Assembly (NCBI GenBank): GCA_016271365.2 | Contig: CM028130.1 | Coordinates: 472,597,501-472,661,500 of the forward strand | Source: Neoceratodus forsteri | Taxonomy: Eukaryota; Chordata; Ceratodontiformes; Ceratodontidae | DNA length: 64,000 bases | Reading direction: 5' to 3' | Shown here: piece after piece, positions 45,351 through 56,375 of the stretch | Numbering within the stretch: the stretch's first letter is position 1 | Layout of the letters: every line of letters starts with the position of its first letter | Translations under genes and position numbers: made by a program | Notes under the pieces: generated by a model | Told to the model about the DNA's origin: nothing | The model's input: the letters and a program-made list of their open reading frames with translations, nothing else | The model's database searches: none

Positions 45351-45563
45351 ACCAAGAAGGTGAACCCTGGGGGAAAAGATATTCTCCCAGCTTCTCATGG
45401 GGGAGAAAAAGACATGGAAGGAGGGAGCCGAATTGGGCCTGGCTAGGCCCAAGGGCTTGACAGGGCTGGCGAGCACTCCCAGGATCCAGAAGGTGGACGG
45501 TGCCCCTGTAGAACTCGTCATGCCATGTGAGAAAAGAAGTGGGCCCCCCAGAAAGGTGAAGAC

Positions 45564-48240
45564 TGTCATGGTACAGTCAGACCTGGACATTGTGGCCATC
45601 ACTGAAACCTGGTGTAATGATAACCATGACTGGGAGATGGCCATACCTGGCTACAACATATTCAGAAGAGACAGAGCAGGCAGGAAGGGAGGAGGAGTGG
45701 CACTGTATGTGAAAAATGACATAAGGGCCACAGAGATCCAGGAGGAACAAAATGGGGGAGAGATACTGTGGGTTGCTGGAAAGGAAAATGGGACAGCTAT
45801 CTGCACAGGTGTGGTCTATAGACCACCAGCCCAGGAGGAAGAAACAGATAGGAGTTGATGCTAGCCATCCAAGGATGGCAGACAAAGATGAGGTAGTACT
45901 GGTTGGAGACTTCAGTATTCAGATGTGGACTGGAGCATCCCAGCAGCAGCATCAACTAGGAGCAGATTTATCCTGGACTCCTTCAGGGTGCCTTCCTCAA
46001 GCAACTGGTCATGGAACCAACTCGGCGAAGGCAATAGTGGACCTTGTGCTCACAAACAGGGACAGTGTGATGGGGGTAACAGGGGGAGCATCTGGGTAAC
46101 AGTGACCACCAGTCATTGTGGTTTGAAATCACAGAAAGAGCAGAACCAAACCACACAAAAACACGATCCTGGATTTAGGGGGGCAGACTTTGGGAAAATG
46201 GGGAGATACTTGAAAGAAGCATTAAGGGAATGGGACAGGAATCAGGGGTTGAGGAACAGTGGCAGTATTTAAAATGGGGATTATAAGAACAACAGAATTA
46301 TGCATTAAGCAGGTTAGCAAGAGGAAAGGAAGAGGAGACCATTATGGTTTCCAAAGAGGTAGCAAAGAAAGTGAAAGCCAAAAGATTGCATTCAGGCAAT
46401 ACAAAAGACACAGGCAGAAGGGGATAGGGAGAAGTACCAGGAGAAGCACAGGGAGGCAGGAAGTTGCAAGGAAGCCAAAGCTCAGACAGAAGAACACATT
46501 GCAAAATCAGTGGGAAAGGAGACAAACCTTTACAGGTACATAAGGAAAAAGAAAGACAAAGGGAGGGATAGTGAGACTGAAGGGGAGGATGGGAGCCACG
46601 TGGAGGATGACAACAGTAAGCTGACATATTGAACAGGTATTTCTGCTCAGTCTTTACTGAGGAAGAGGGGGGTAATGGGTCTGAAAGGAGTACAAGGGGT
46701 GAGAATGGTGCAGAAATGGACACAAGTCCCTTTACATGAGAAAGGGTCCTGAAGGAACTGGAAGTAATAAGAGTTGATAAAGCAATGGGGCCAGACGGGG
46801 TGCACCCCAGGGTCCTTAGAACTAAGAGAGGTGGTGGCTGAACCTCTGGCTATCCTGTTTAGCCGATCACTGGAAACAGGGGAGGTACCCAAAGACTGGA
46901 GGACAGCAGATGTAGTCCCCTTATACAAAAGTGGGAACAAAGAGGAAGCAGGCAACTACAGACCAGTCAGCCTCACCTCGGTAGTGGGGAAGATCATGGA
47001 AGCACTACTGAAGGAGAGATTGGTGGAACATCTGGTTGTCAATGGACTACAGGACCCAAGGCAGCATGGTTTCACCAGGGGGAGGCATGTCAGACCAACC
47101 TCATTGAATTTTTGACTGGGTGACTAGGGAGGTGGATCAGGGAGGGCAGTGACATGGCCTATCTGGACTTCAGCAAGGCCTTTGACACTGTGCCATAGAA
47201 GACTATTACACAAACTGGGGAATATGGGTGTGGGCAGGACAGTAGTGTGGTGGGTAGGTAACTGGCTGGGTGGCAGGACACAGAGGTGGTGGTAAATGGC
47301 TGTCACTCCACAGAGGGAAGAGTGACCAGTGGGGTACCACAGGGATCAGTGCTGGGACGGTCCTATTCAACATCTTCATCAGTGACATTGGAGGATCTAG
47401 AAGGCAAAATTTCACTGTTCGCTGATGACACAAAGCTCTGTAACAGAGTAGACACACCAGAGGGTGTAGACAGAATGAGAAGTGACCTGCAGAAACTTGA
47501 AGAATGGTCAGGGTTTGGCAGTTGAAATTCAATGCAAAGAAGTGCAAGATAATGCATATGGGGCACAAAACCATGGCACAATATATCAGTTGGGGGTGAG
47601 GATATAGCATGGCACCAAGCAGGAAAGGGATCTTGGGGTTGTCATCTCCTGATGACCTCAAGGTAGGAAACAGTGTGACAAGGCAGCAGGTAAAGCAAAT
47701 AGGATGCTGGGATGTATAGGCAGGGGCATCACCAGCAGGAAAAGTGAGGTCATAATTCCGCTATACAAGACACTAGTGAGGCCCCACCTGGAGTACAGTG
47801 TACAGTTCTGGAGACCATACCTATGTAAGGACATAGACAGGGTAGAGAAGGTTTAGAGGAGGGAAACAAAGATGGTGCATGGATTGCATCACAAGTCCTA
47901 TGAAGACAGGTTGAAGGAACTGAACATGTGCTCCCTGGAGGAGAGGAGGGAGAGAGGGGATATGATAGAGACATACAAGTATCTTACAGGGAGGAACAGG
48001 GTGCAGGAAAACACTATTTTTAAGCGAAAAAGATGTTCCAGGACTAGAGGGCATGGGATGAAGTTGGAGGAGGATGATTCAGAGGAAACATGAGAAAGAA
48101 TTTCTTCACAGAACGGGTGGTGGACAAGTGGAACACCCTGCCAGAGGAAGTCGTGGGGGATGAAACAATCACGGGATTTAAGAATGCATGGGATAGACAT
48201 AAAGGAATTCTAGAGGTCAGGGGTAAGGGGAAACAGACTT
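45564..48240 (+). pseudogene. CR1-like endonuclease-reverse transcriptase
   Basis: The endonuclease part (45570-45960) has DLDIVAITETWCND, RKGGGVALYVKNDI and TGVVYRPP. The RT part has NYRPVSLTSVVGKIM and DPRQHGFTRG (46774-47115), then a frame-broken palm A encoded around 47155-47195. GVPQGSVLG and LFADDTKLCNRVDTPEGVD follow at 47286-47525. The C-terminal part at 47872-48093 has YEDRLKELNMCSLEERR, then FFTERVV. The ADD catalytic pair is intact. Both domains act in target-primed reverse transcription. At least six frame breaks and stops make the copy dead. Confidence 0.85.
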
Positions 48241-48354
48241 CTAGGAAAACAAACTGAACTTACAAGCTCAAATGGGCAGACTGGGTGGGCCATAGGCCCT
48301 TATCTGCCGACACTGTCTATGTATCTATGTATCTATGTATTTATGTATCTATGT
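45564..48354 (+). mobile_element. CR1-like LINE with endonuclease and RT
   Basis: The copy is about 2.8 kb in sense orientation, within DIRS C. AAGAC lies on both sides (45559-45563 and 48355-48359), a possible 5-bp duplication. It begins in the endonuclease domain and ends with TATCTATG repeats (48316-48354). The 3' UTR shares GGGCAGACTRGGTGGGCCA and CCTTATCTGCCG with the CR1 copies at 28020 and 1832. Many frameshifts show age. Tail variants differ (TTTCTATG against TATCTATG), so there may be two subfamilies. Confidence 0.85.
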
Positions 48355-48359
48355 AAGAC

Positions 48360-50712
48360 ATCACCCTATGCCAGGCCAGGGGTGACAACCTGGATAGGTG
48401 AAGCCACATAGCCCACCTAATGCAGACTAAGTATCCTACCAGCCTGGAAGCAACCATGTTGGCATTGTAAACAGCCCTAGAGAGATGTCTTGCTAGATCC
48501 AGGCCTTGAGCGGTTAGGCAAATGGCTTGCCTGGTTTCCTCACCATCAGGCAACGCTGCTAGGACTTGCCCTAGCAGAGAACAGATATGCCTAGTGTACG
48601 TCACCTGGTGCATCTGATGAGCCAATATCTGCAAAAGGAGATGTGCCAAAAAAAAGCACCCTCCTCCCCCATCGGTCGAGCTCGGCTGAGTCCGAGTCAG
48701 GAGATCAGTCTTAACTAAAGTGGTGATGCCCAGAAGGGGTGTCCAGAAACCCCAGGCCTGAAGAAGACTGAGGCATGGCACCCAGAGACCCACTGCTGCA
48801 CAGTATCTGCTTAAACAGTCCCTATGGACAGAAGAAAGGGCAGAGAGTCATAGCCAGATGGTGTACAACGCCTCCTGTAATGGCTGTGGCCAAGGAGGGA
48901 TGACCAAAGTGTCAGCACTGTACTCCCCTAGGAATGACAGCACAACACAATCCAGGTTCTGTCTGATAGGTTGGAAGATATGGAGCTCCCTCATCATCTC
49001 CAACAGGAAACGCTGGTAGGACGAAAAGTCCCCCACAGAGGACAAAATGGTGTGAAGCTTCCTCTTCCTGCATTGAGGAAGCCAAAGAAGAGGGGGAGTC
49101 CGATTCAGAGCAAGGCAGCACTGAAGAGGGAGGTCTGAAAATGACCTCAGAAACTACCCTGAAATAATGGGGAAACAGTGCCGCCACTGCCCTGAATTTT
49201 TCCCAAGAAAGGGGGCCTTCAGGGCTAAGAAACCCCAGAAAGGGGGTAGGGGAGGCAGAGATAGAGGAGATGGGATAGCCTGGCCAGATCAGGAAGTACC
49301 TCTGCCAGAGCACTGGGTTCATTCAGATGTGCCCTGATTAGGTGAAGAACTGGAGAAACCTGAAACCCCCAGCTTGCCCAACCCCTAAGGAGCGGGCTGG
49401 GGACACCCTTGGGGATGATCTCCCATAAGGTGAGGCTGGAGCCATGCAGCACCACTCAGGAGACTCCTGCCATCATCCACTGCAGAACTCCCTCCTGGGA
49501 GAGAGGCTGAACTGAACAGTCCTCGACGGTGACCCCCAGCAGCCCTAGGATGCGCAGGTCATCGTTTACAGACTGATACACCAGCTCCCTTCTCCTGGGA
49601 AGAAGATCTATCCCTCTTAGAAGGCCCAGTGGAGGAATCCGGGCTTGCACCCCTCAAAGAGAAAGAAACCCCCACCCCCAAAGAGGTTAGAGGATCTCCC
49701 CAAGGTTCCTCCTCATCGGCCGGACACCCGGTCCCTGAAAGACTGAAATAGACAAACGAGGTACAGCCATGAGAGGAGGAGGGCCCAATAGTAGCCGAGG
49801 AAGAGTCAATGCCGACCTTGGCATTGCCAGAAGAGGTGACGCCGACCTTAGTGCTGGCAAGAAAGGTGGCACCGACCACGGTGCTGACAAACTCTGGAAC
49901 CGGAGAAACAGAGGAGGTTCTGGAAAGGTCTAGGACAGTGACACTGCCAATGACACCACCCTCCAGATGGGAAGCCAGTGCCGGGAACTCCAGTGGCCTC
50001 GGAGATGTCCAAGCAGAGTCCAAAGAGCCAGGGGCCCAATCAGGGTCACTCCCATCAACATCCCCCAAGGGCCACTTCAAATCTGGCCATACCTGAAACC
50101 CTGAACACCCTGGTGCCCCGAGGGGCATCAGGGGAAGGCTCGGACACAGTAGCCACACCGCTCCACTCATCGGTACTGGAGATGGCGACAAAAGCCGAAG
50201 CCGGTGAGGAGTGTGGTCTTGAGGGGACCTCCTGAGGAGAGCCCATGTATAGCTCTGACTCCACCTTGCGGGTCGTCCGATCCTCCTCCTCCAAGAAGGA
50301 GGACTGCGAGTGGTGACCTGTCACTTCCCCAAAGTAAGACAACCTCCCCACCAACCCCTTGTGGGAACCCCGCACCCCAACAAGAGAAGCAGAGGAGGTC
50401 CCTACCCTGCTGAATCATACAGGTCCAGGGGGGGCTCAAGGGTGGAGCCCAAAGTTCTTGCCTTGACGTCCCAAGTCCACTGACGCCCGCTGAACGTCAG
50501 GGTTCCCTAGCCCAGTGCACTGCTCGAACCACCAAGGTATGGAACTCCAAAGAAAAACAGGCATCACACTCGTCCATCAGATGGTGGGGACCCAGGCAAG
50601 AAAAGCAACGATTGTGGGGGTCTGTTATCGTAATGGAGTTGCCAAATGGGCACTGATGCATAGAGGCAACTCCAGACCGCTTTGACTTAGAATGATGCCC
50701 CAGCCCTGACAT
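48360..50712 (-). pseudogene. DIRS C gag-like protein
   Basis: The best start is at 50712 (MSGLGHHSKSKRSGVASM), as it directly precedes the Cys/His module QCPFGN, HNRCFSCLGPHHLMDECDAC. Frames then change: 50191-49559 is Ser/Pro-rich with DPDWAPG and VGATFLASTK repeats; 49322-48912 has FFRPP- and HFVLCGGLF-like segments; 48793-48341 ends with QMHQVTYTRHICSLLGQVL and RQAICLTAQGLDLARHLSR. That end resembles the DIRS D gag (MHQVTY/AHQVTYGRHLW, then RQAI-x2-AQ-L-LAR). The module and the end confirm a DIRS gag. Frameshifts prevent translation as one chain. Confidence 0.65.
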
Positions 50713-51109
50713 GCTGTTGCTGTGGCTTGAAACCAAAAAATCTACAGGAAAAAGGTACACCTGGCACTGAAATAAACAAGAAAAACCCTCTGGCACCAAA
50801 CAGCACTGGTACTCACAGCACCGCAGAAACTGAGACCTAGACAGTGACACAGTTGCTTGCAGAGATTCCAGCGCAGGATCTTTCCTTGACAGTGGAAAAA
50901 ACAGAACTGAGAGCTGGGAGGAGTCGGCATTGGTTACTTGCCAACCCGCGGGTGCCATGTAAAATGCTAGCCTTGAGGCCGACGTCATCCCAACGTAGTC
51001 TCCACCCATACACATTTTTTTTAAAGAGACAATGCTCTTTTTATTTCTGCAGGGTCCTGACTCCAGGGACCCATTAGTAATGAGTGGTGAAAATTAATTT
51101 GGGTAAGAT

Positions 51110-51196
51110 CAGGGCTTCAGCCATCCCAGCTGTAACACAGGGCAGAAACAAGGCTTCAGCCATCCCAGCTGTAATACAGTGCAGAAGCTGGGCCTA
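51110..51196. repeat. 39-bp minisatellite, segment 4
   Basis: About two units, starting CAGGGCTTCAGCCATCCC directly after DIRS C and fading at GTGCAGAAGCTGGGCC. Segments 1 to 4 make one array of about 600 bp once insertions are removed. Confidence 0.85.
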
Positions 51197-52600
51197 CTAT
51201 AAGTAGATGTTGCTCCTTAATTGGTCCTGTGCTGGGTAGATGCATTATAAAGAAATACAACCATGGTTTCAGCCTAATTATATCCATGAAAAAATTAAAA
51301 TTACATACTTACCGTAATTGTGAATCTTCCAGAATGTCTTCACCATTTATTACCATGTCTGGGACTATGTGCTGGAGGCAATAGGACCACGCAAGAGCCA
51401 AAGCTTCAGAGCTTAGCACTAGGGGGATGATATTGGTGACAGCACCACCAATGAGGCAGACTTATGATGTGGTGCTCATGGACTAGCCAGCAACTGATGC
51501 CCACCCCCTGCACACTTCTGTTCTGTCTGTTAAGTGAGAGAAATAAAAGAGGAGGGCAAGGTTTCCCAAGGGATAGAGAAATGGATATAGGATATAAAAG
51601 AAACAAAACAACAGAACTCAACTACCAAGGAGAAGAGGACCGGGGGTGGGGGAGCAGGTAGCTGGTTTAGTTTTGTTTAAAAACTAAAAAACATAGGCCA
51701 AGACCATCTGGGCAGCAGCTTCAAGAAGAGAGAAGGGAACCTGACTAGACAGAGAAAAAGGACCCCTGAAGAAGGCTGAGAAAAAGAAGAAAGGGAAAAT
51801 GGAGAATCATAGAACAACCCCATAAGGAGGCCCAGGGAGGGAAGAAAGGAAGAACCGAAGCCCGGCAGGCAGACTAGAAAAGGATAGCAACCAGAGCCCA
51901 GAATGTACCTTGAGGAGGGCAGTAGTCTAAGTACAAATGCTTGAGCTCAGCATATGTAGTTACCCAGAGAGATGTTGCAAACAAGGCAAATAGGAAAACA
52001 TATAGGGCTTCCCAAAATATGGACGATCATAGAGCTCAGCAAGAGCAAAAAATAAAACTTTTAGGAAGGAGGGCTTACCTTCACTCTAAAACGTTCTCTT
52101 TTACTTGTATTTATTTATTTTAGGTAAATAGTCCAGTATAGAATATATTTAAATTATTTTCTTTTTTTATGTAAGAGAAAAGAAACAGACAAGGGAGAGA
52201 AAGAAGGAAGGCTATGCTTCTGGAAAAGTGCTTCTCCTTTTTCTTATTTTTTCCTTTTTTTGTGTTAGAAATAAGATAACAAAGGGTCACCTCTAGATAG
52301 AGGGAGACAAAAAGGGACAAGAAAAATTCCATGTTACCCCAGACATGGGAAAAATAAAATTGGAAGGGGGGCAGACCTTGCCTCCCAACTTTTCCTCTCC
52401 TTATTCTTTTTCTTTTTTGGGATGGAGAAGCTATGAACCACTGGGAGCTAAACCCCCCTCTGTACTCCATTTTTTTAAATTAAAAGAATGCCCAGGAGGT
52501 AATAAAAGGATAAGGAAAAGATCAGAGAAAGAGAAGAGAAAAAGAGGGTGTGCTGTCCGGAGACCTGGCTTTAACTGAGTGGGGAATGGTCAGTGGTTGT

Positions 52601-52695
52601 GGTAATAAATGGCAAAGATATTCTGGAAAATCAACAATTAGAGTGAGTACATCATTTTCATATCTTCCAAGAATCAGTCTTCACCATTTATTACC
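52601..52695. repeat. DIRS D internal complementary region
   Basis: The left half (GGTAATAAATGGCAAAGATA, then GAGTGAGTACATCATTTT) is the reverse complement, with several mismatches, of the left end at 51297-51353. The right half is a perfect 34-base reverse complement of the right end. Confidence 0.88.
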
Positions 52696-52883
52696 ACGTA
52701 TGGGTCAGAGTACCAAGCTTATCACCCAAAATGGGCAGTGCTGGCTCAAAGTGAGGGAAGTGGCTGTTCCCTCAGCCTCCTGTGGCGGATTACCACTAAG
52801 AGGCAGGGACCCCTCCATGGGTCTGGTGAGGCCAGAGTCTGGCCAGGGGCAGGTGGAGGATCCCATTGCCTGGGAGCATGAAT

Positions 52884-53731
52884 TCATCCCACCAACTCAC
52901 ACCTGACCAGCCAAGAGAAGACGCTGGTCCCCTGAAAGTGCAAGGCTAATACCCTACACAGGGCCAAGGGTGATGACCTGAAAAGATGAAGCAATACCAC
53001 CCGCTGAATGCAGACTGCTGTTTTCACCAGCTTGGAGGCTACCTCACTGGTGTCATAAGATGCCCTTGATTGGTACCTCGCCAGCTCCAGGTCTTGGGCA
53101 GAAAGGTGAATGGCCTGTCTGGTTCCTTGCAATCTGGCAAGGTCACTAGGAGCTGTCAGTGTTGCCCACAGGTGCCTGCCATAGGTCACCTGGTGTGCCT
53201 GATGTGCAGCAATAGAAAGCATAGTGTATGCTGCTGTGAACATCCCATGGCCCCAGGCATCAAATTCCACAGATTCTGAGTCTAGGGGCAGTCACACATT
53301 GGGCAGCTATGCCAAGAGAGAGTGTCCAGGAGGTGGATCCCAGAAGAGGGATGTGGTGTGATTCCTGGAGACCCCATGGGTGGGCAATACCTGCACTGGA
53401 TGTGCCTTGGGACTGGAGATGGGACAGGGGGATGGTGCCAGACATCCTTGGATGCCTCCGTAAAGGGCAAAGGCCACAGATGGATGACTGCTGAGTCACA
53501 GCTGTATTCCCTGAGGAATGACGGCACCAAATGAGCAGGGTGGATCTCTACGGTGCAGAAGTACTTGAAGAAGCAGGTATTACAGTGGTCCATGTTGTGG
53601 TCAGCTACAAGGCAACTCAAACAACAGTCATGCCAACCCTGGGTGGAAAGCGATCTCCTGCAGGAGCACCAATGCAGAGGGGTGCCGTTCTTCTTCTTAT
53701 CCTTCTTCTTACACCCCTTGGAATTAGCCAT
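52884..53731 (-). pseudogene. DIRS D gag-like protein
   Basis: The start at 53731 (MANSKGCKKKDKKKNG) leads into the Cys/His module WCSCRRSL, HDCCLSCLVADHNMDHCNTC and a further C. The frame then shifts to 53270-52884, whose AHQVTYGRHLWATL, RQAIHLSAQDLELARYQSR and TSEVASKLVKTAV match the end of DIRS C gag and, more loosely, the RVMA-x4-LR-x-AWLR region of the autonomous gag proteins. The product would package RNA in trans with proteins from other copies. The protein is shorter than the autonomous gag proteins and is frameshifted. Confidence 0.68.
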
Positions 53732-54226
53732 GACAGGAAATGGAAGATAACAAAAAACAGCAAAAAAAAGACACCTGGAGCCATGGGACAGAAGAAAAAA
53801 TTACTCACCTTAGTAATTATGTTTCTTCTAATGGAGTCTTGCTGTATTCTGACAAGTGCAGTTAGCCCCAGCCTTTAAACTGCCCCAGAGAACAAAGAGT
53901 TAAATTTCTATGCCGGGCATAGAATGCTGAGCTTGAGCTCAGTTGAGATCTCTGTCTGGAATCATTTGAACTGCAACCGTCAGATTCTTACAAGCAAAAA
54001 CTCACTATTTTATGTGGAAATTGTAAAATGTTTACTAGCCAACTGGCAACAAAAGTTTTGGATTCCCAAAGGAAGACTCAAGTTAGGAAACCCAAAACCT
54101 AATAGAATAATAATAAAAAACACCCAAACAAAAAGAAGAAGGTGTAAAAAGGAGCACCCCTGAGGTGCAACACTGCACCTGCCCACCCACTTCCCAAAAA
54201 CAGGTTCTGAGAGGGGAGGGGGGAAG

Positions 54227-54327
54227 GTCAGAATACAGCAAGACTCCATTAGAAGAAACATAATTACTAAGGTGAGTAATTTTTTCTTCAAACAACATGA
54301 AGTCTTGCTGTATTCTGACAAGTGCAG
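54227..54327. repeat. DIRS B internal complementary region
   Basis: This joins the reverse complements of the two outer ends at TTTTTTCTTC. The left half is 59/59 identical to the left terminus; the right half follows the right terminus from TTCAAACAACATGAAGTC on. It is needed to regenerate ends through a circular intermediate in the DIRS model. Confidence 0.92.
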
Positions 54328-54364
54328 ACTACCAAGCAGTACCTCCATGGAGGAGGGACAGAAC

Positions 54365-55570
54365 CTACTTTGGGAATAGGCTCTGAAGTACTGCTGGGCC
54401 AAACCGAGCATCACTCCTAGCCTGGATATCCAGAGAGTAATGCTTGGTAAAAGTATGGACCGTTTTCCAGTTGGCTGCTTGACACATTTCTAAGAGAGGA
54501 ATATTCATGGCAGCAGCCAGAGAAGTAGCTGTACCTCTTGTAGAGTGAGCCCCCAGGCCTGAGGGTGGAATCTTTCCCAGTTTCTCATAGCAGAATTGAG
54601 TGCAAGAAACAATCCACCTGGCAATAGTTCTCTTGGTGGCAGGTTTGCCCTTTCCCACCTCCCCATAAGTGAGGAACAACTGCCGGGAATCAAACCTGTG
54701 AGCCTTGGTATGCTCTGTGTAGTAGCTAAGGGCTCTTTTAACATCTAAACTGTGTAGCCTCCTCTCTCCTGAGGAAGAATGATCGGTGAAGAAGACAGGA
54801 AAAGACATAGACTGATTCAAGTGGAAGTCTGAAACCACTTTGGGCAGGAACCTTCTATTGGTTCTAAGGACCACTTTATCCCTATGAAAGGAGATAAAAT
54901 CAGATTCCACAGACAGGGCTTGTAGTTCACTGATACGTCTGGCAGAAGTAATGGCTACCAAAAACACAGTTTTCCAAGTCAAGTACTTAAGTTCTACTGA
55001 GGACATAGGCTCAAAGGGAGGTTGCATTAATTGAGCAATGCAAACATTTAAATCCCAGGCAGGGGCAGGGTTTCTAAAGGGAGGATTGATATGAAGCAAT
55101 CCCTTAAAAAATTTACAGAATATAGGATGAGATGATAGAGAGGAAGACTTCCCCACTGACAGAAAAGCAGAAACAGCTGACAAGTGTACTTTGAGAGTAG
55201 CTGGTCTGAGGCCTAGGCCATTAAGATGGACCATATAGTCCAGAACTGTAGGCAATTCAGCAGTGTCTGGAGAAACATGCCTCTTAGCATACCAAATGCT
55301 GAATCTCTTCCATTTGGAGTTATAAGTCTTTCTGGTGGAGGGCTTTTGAGAAGCTTTGAGAATATCCAGAACCCCCTGAGAGAGATGCAACTCTGCAATC
55401 TCTAACTCTTCAACAGCCATGCCTTGAGATTGAGAGACTGAAGATTGGGGTACCATATCCTCCCCTGAGAGGATGTTAACAGGTTTTAATTCCTGGGAAG
55501 AGACAGGGGAAGATGGACTGCTAGGGACAGCAACAGGGGTACCAGGGCTGTCTGGCCCAGTCTGGAGCAA
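54365..55570 (-). CDS. DIRS B tyrosine recombinase, intact frame
   Basis: The frame is an uninterrupted 401 codons. Residues 60-160 form a SAM-like core-binding domain (SQKPSTRKTYNSKWKRF, LRPATLKVHLSAVSAFLSVG). The catalytic domain has the first arginine in VAITSARRISELQAL (about residue 215), RTNRRFLPKVVSDFHLNQS, the H-x-x-R box GAHSTRGTATS (about 345), a late W in AANWKTV and the nucleophile tyrosine in FTKHYSLD (about 378). It should recombine circular cDNA into the chromosome. It overlaps the RNase H frame by 85 bases in another phase, as usual in DIRS elements. The first ATG used may be upstream of the natural start. Expression is not shown. Confidence 0.88.
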   Translation of the reverse strand: MLQTGPDSPGTPVAVPSSPSSPVSSQELKPVNILSGEDMVPQSSVSQSQGMAVEELEIAELHLSQGVLDILKASQKPSTRKTYNSKWKRFSIWYAKRHVSPDTAELPTVLDYMVHLNGLGLRPATLKVHLSAVSAFLSVGKSSSLSSHPIFCKFFKGLLHINPPFRNPAPAWDLNVCIAQLMQPPFEPMSSVELKYLTWKTVFLVAITSARRISELQALSVESDFISFHRDKVVLRTNRRFLPKVVSDFHLNQSMSFPVFFTDHSSSGERRLHSLDVKRALSYYTEHTKAHRFDSRQLFLTYGEVGKGKPATKRTIARWIVSCTQFCYEKLGKIPPSGLGAHSTRGTATSLAAAMNIPLLEMCQAANWKTVHTFTKHYSLDIQARSDARFGPAVLQSLFPK

Positions 55571-56369
55571 TCAGAATCACTTTGCAAGGTTGTGACCTTA
55601 TCTTGACTAAAACTCTGAACAGAAGGGGGAAGGGAGGGAAGGCATACAGAAATTTCCCTTCCCAGTTCAGAACTAGAGCATCCAGGGGGTTCTGAGCCCA
55701 AGACTCGGGGTCTGCAACAAAAGAGAGGAAGTTGGTGAGTGTCTGGGGCTGCAAAAAGATCTATCTCTGGAGTGCCACACCTTGAAAAAATCACCTTCAA
55801 AACCAGAGGGTCCAGGGACCATTCGTGATGGTCCTGAGAGATCCTGCTCAGTGCATCTGCTAGCACATTGTCCTTTCCTGGAAGGTGAACTGCTATCAGA
55901 GAGGCTTGCAGGGAATAAGTCAGGGACCACAACTTCATGGCTTCTGTGCACAAGGCCATAGACTGAGTGCCCCCCTGCTTGCTGATGTACCACATGGTGG
56001 TGGTGTTGTCTGTTCTGACTTGAACCATCTTGTTCTGCACTGACTGAGAAAAAGCTTGCAGGGCCAGAAAAACTGCCCTGAGTTCCAGGAGACTGATTCC
56101 CGAGGAGACCACAGTCCCTGGGCAGTTAGAGGGACCACTGAATGAAACTGCGTGGCAAATGGAACTCCTTGTCTTAAATTGTCCTGATCCAGCCACCATT
56201 GAAGGGCTTGGATCAGGGTCTGAGTTACTGGAATCAGCTTGGTGAGGGAATCCTTCTTTTGGGACCAAAAGGCACTCAGATGGAACTGAATGCCCCTCAT
56301 CTGGAATCTTGCCCCTTGGACCACTGCTATAGAAGCTGCCATGTGGCCCAAAATCTGGAGAAAATGCAT
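55486..56369 (-). pseudogene. DIRS B RNase H region
   Basis: 56369-55935 carries the connection segment (LQILGHMAASIAVVQGARFQM, LIQALQWWLDQDNLRQGVPF). It shifts to 56268-55486 with LLELRAVFLALQAFSQ, VRTDNTTTMWYISKQGG, NVLADALSRISQDHHEW and GTPEIDLFAAPDTHQLPLF. These are the DIRS RNase H motifs and the conserved W and PEIDLFA segment after it. The shift near 56130 falls around the first acidic motif, and only one or two small indels separate this gene from an open frame. There is no room for a methyltransferase domain between here and the recombinase. Confidence 0.82.
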
Positions 56370-56375
56370 TGCTGG

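Larger units (their letters stand above)
44135..51109 (-). mobile_element. DIRS copy C: gag-only, non-autonomous
   Basis: The left end is ATATAAATTAAGTTACTTAC and the right end is AATTTGGGTAAGAT. Both meet in an ICR at 45253-45350. The minisatellite reads GCAGAAA before the element and CAGGGC after it, so the insertion is exact with no duplication. On the minus strand gag (50712-48360) is followed almost directly by the ICR. There is no RT, RNase H or recombinase. The only other coding DNA is a plus-strand CR1 insertion (45564-48354). Without it the element is about 4.2 kb. DIRS D has the same plan. Confidence 0.8.

Noticed and set aside
49809..50413. Plus-strand open frames of 69-95 codons
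   Set aside because: They are opposite-strand shadows of the DIRS C gag, which has the Cys/His module and the shared C-terminal part.
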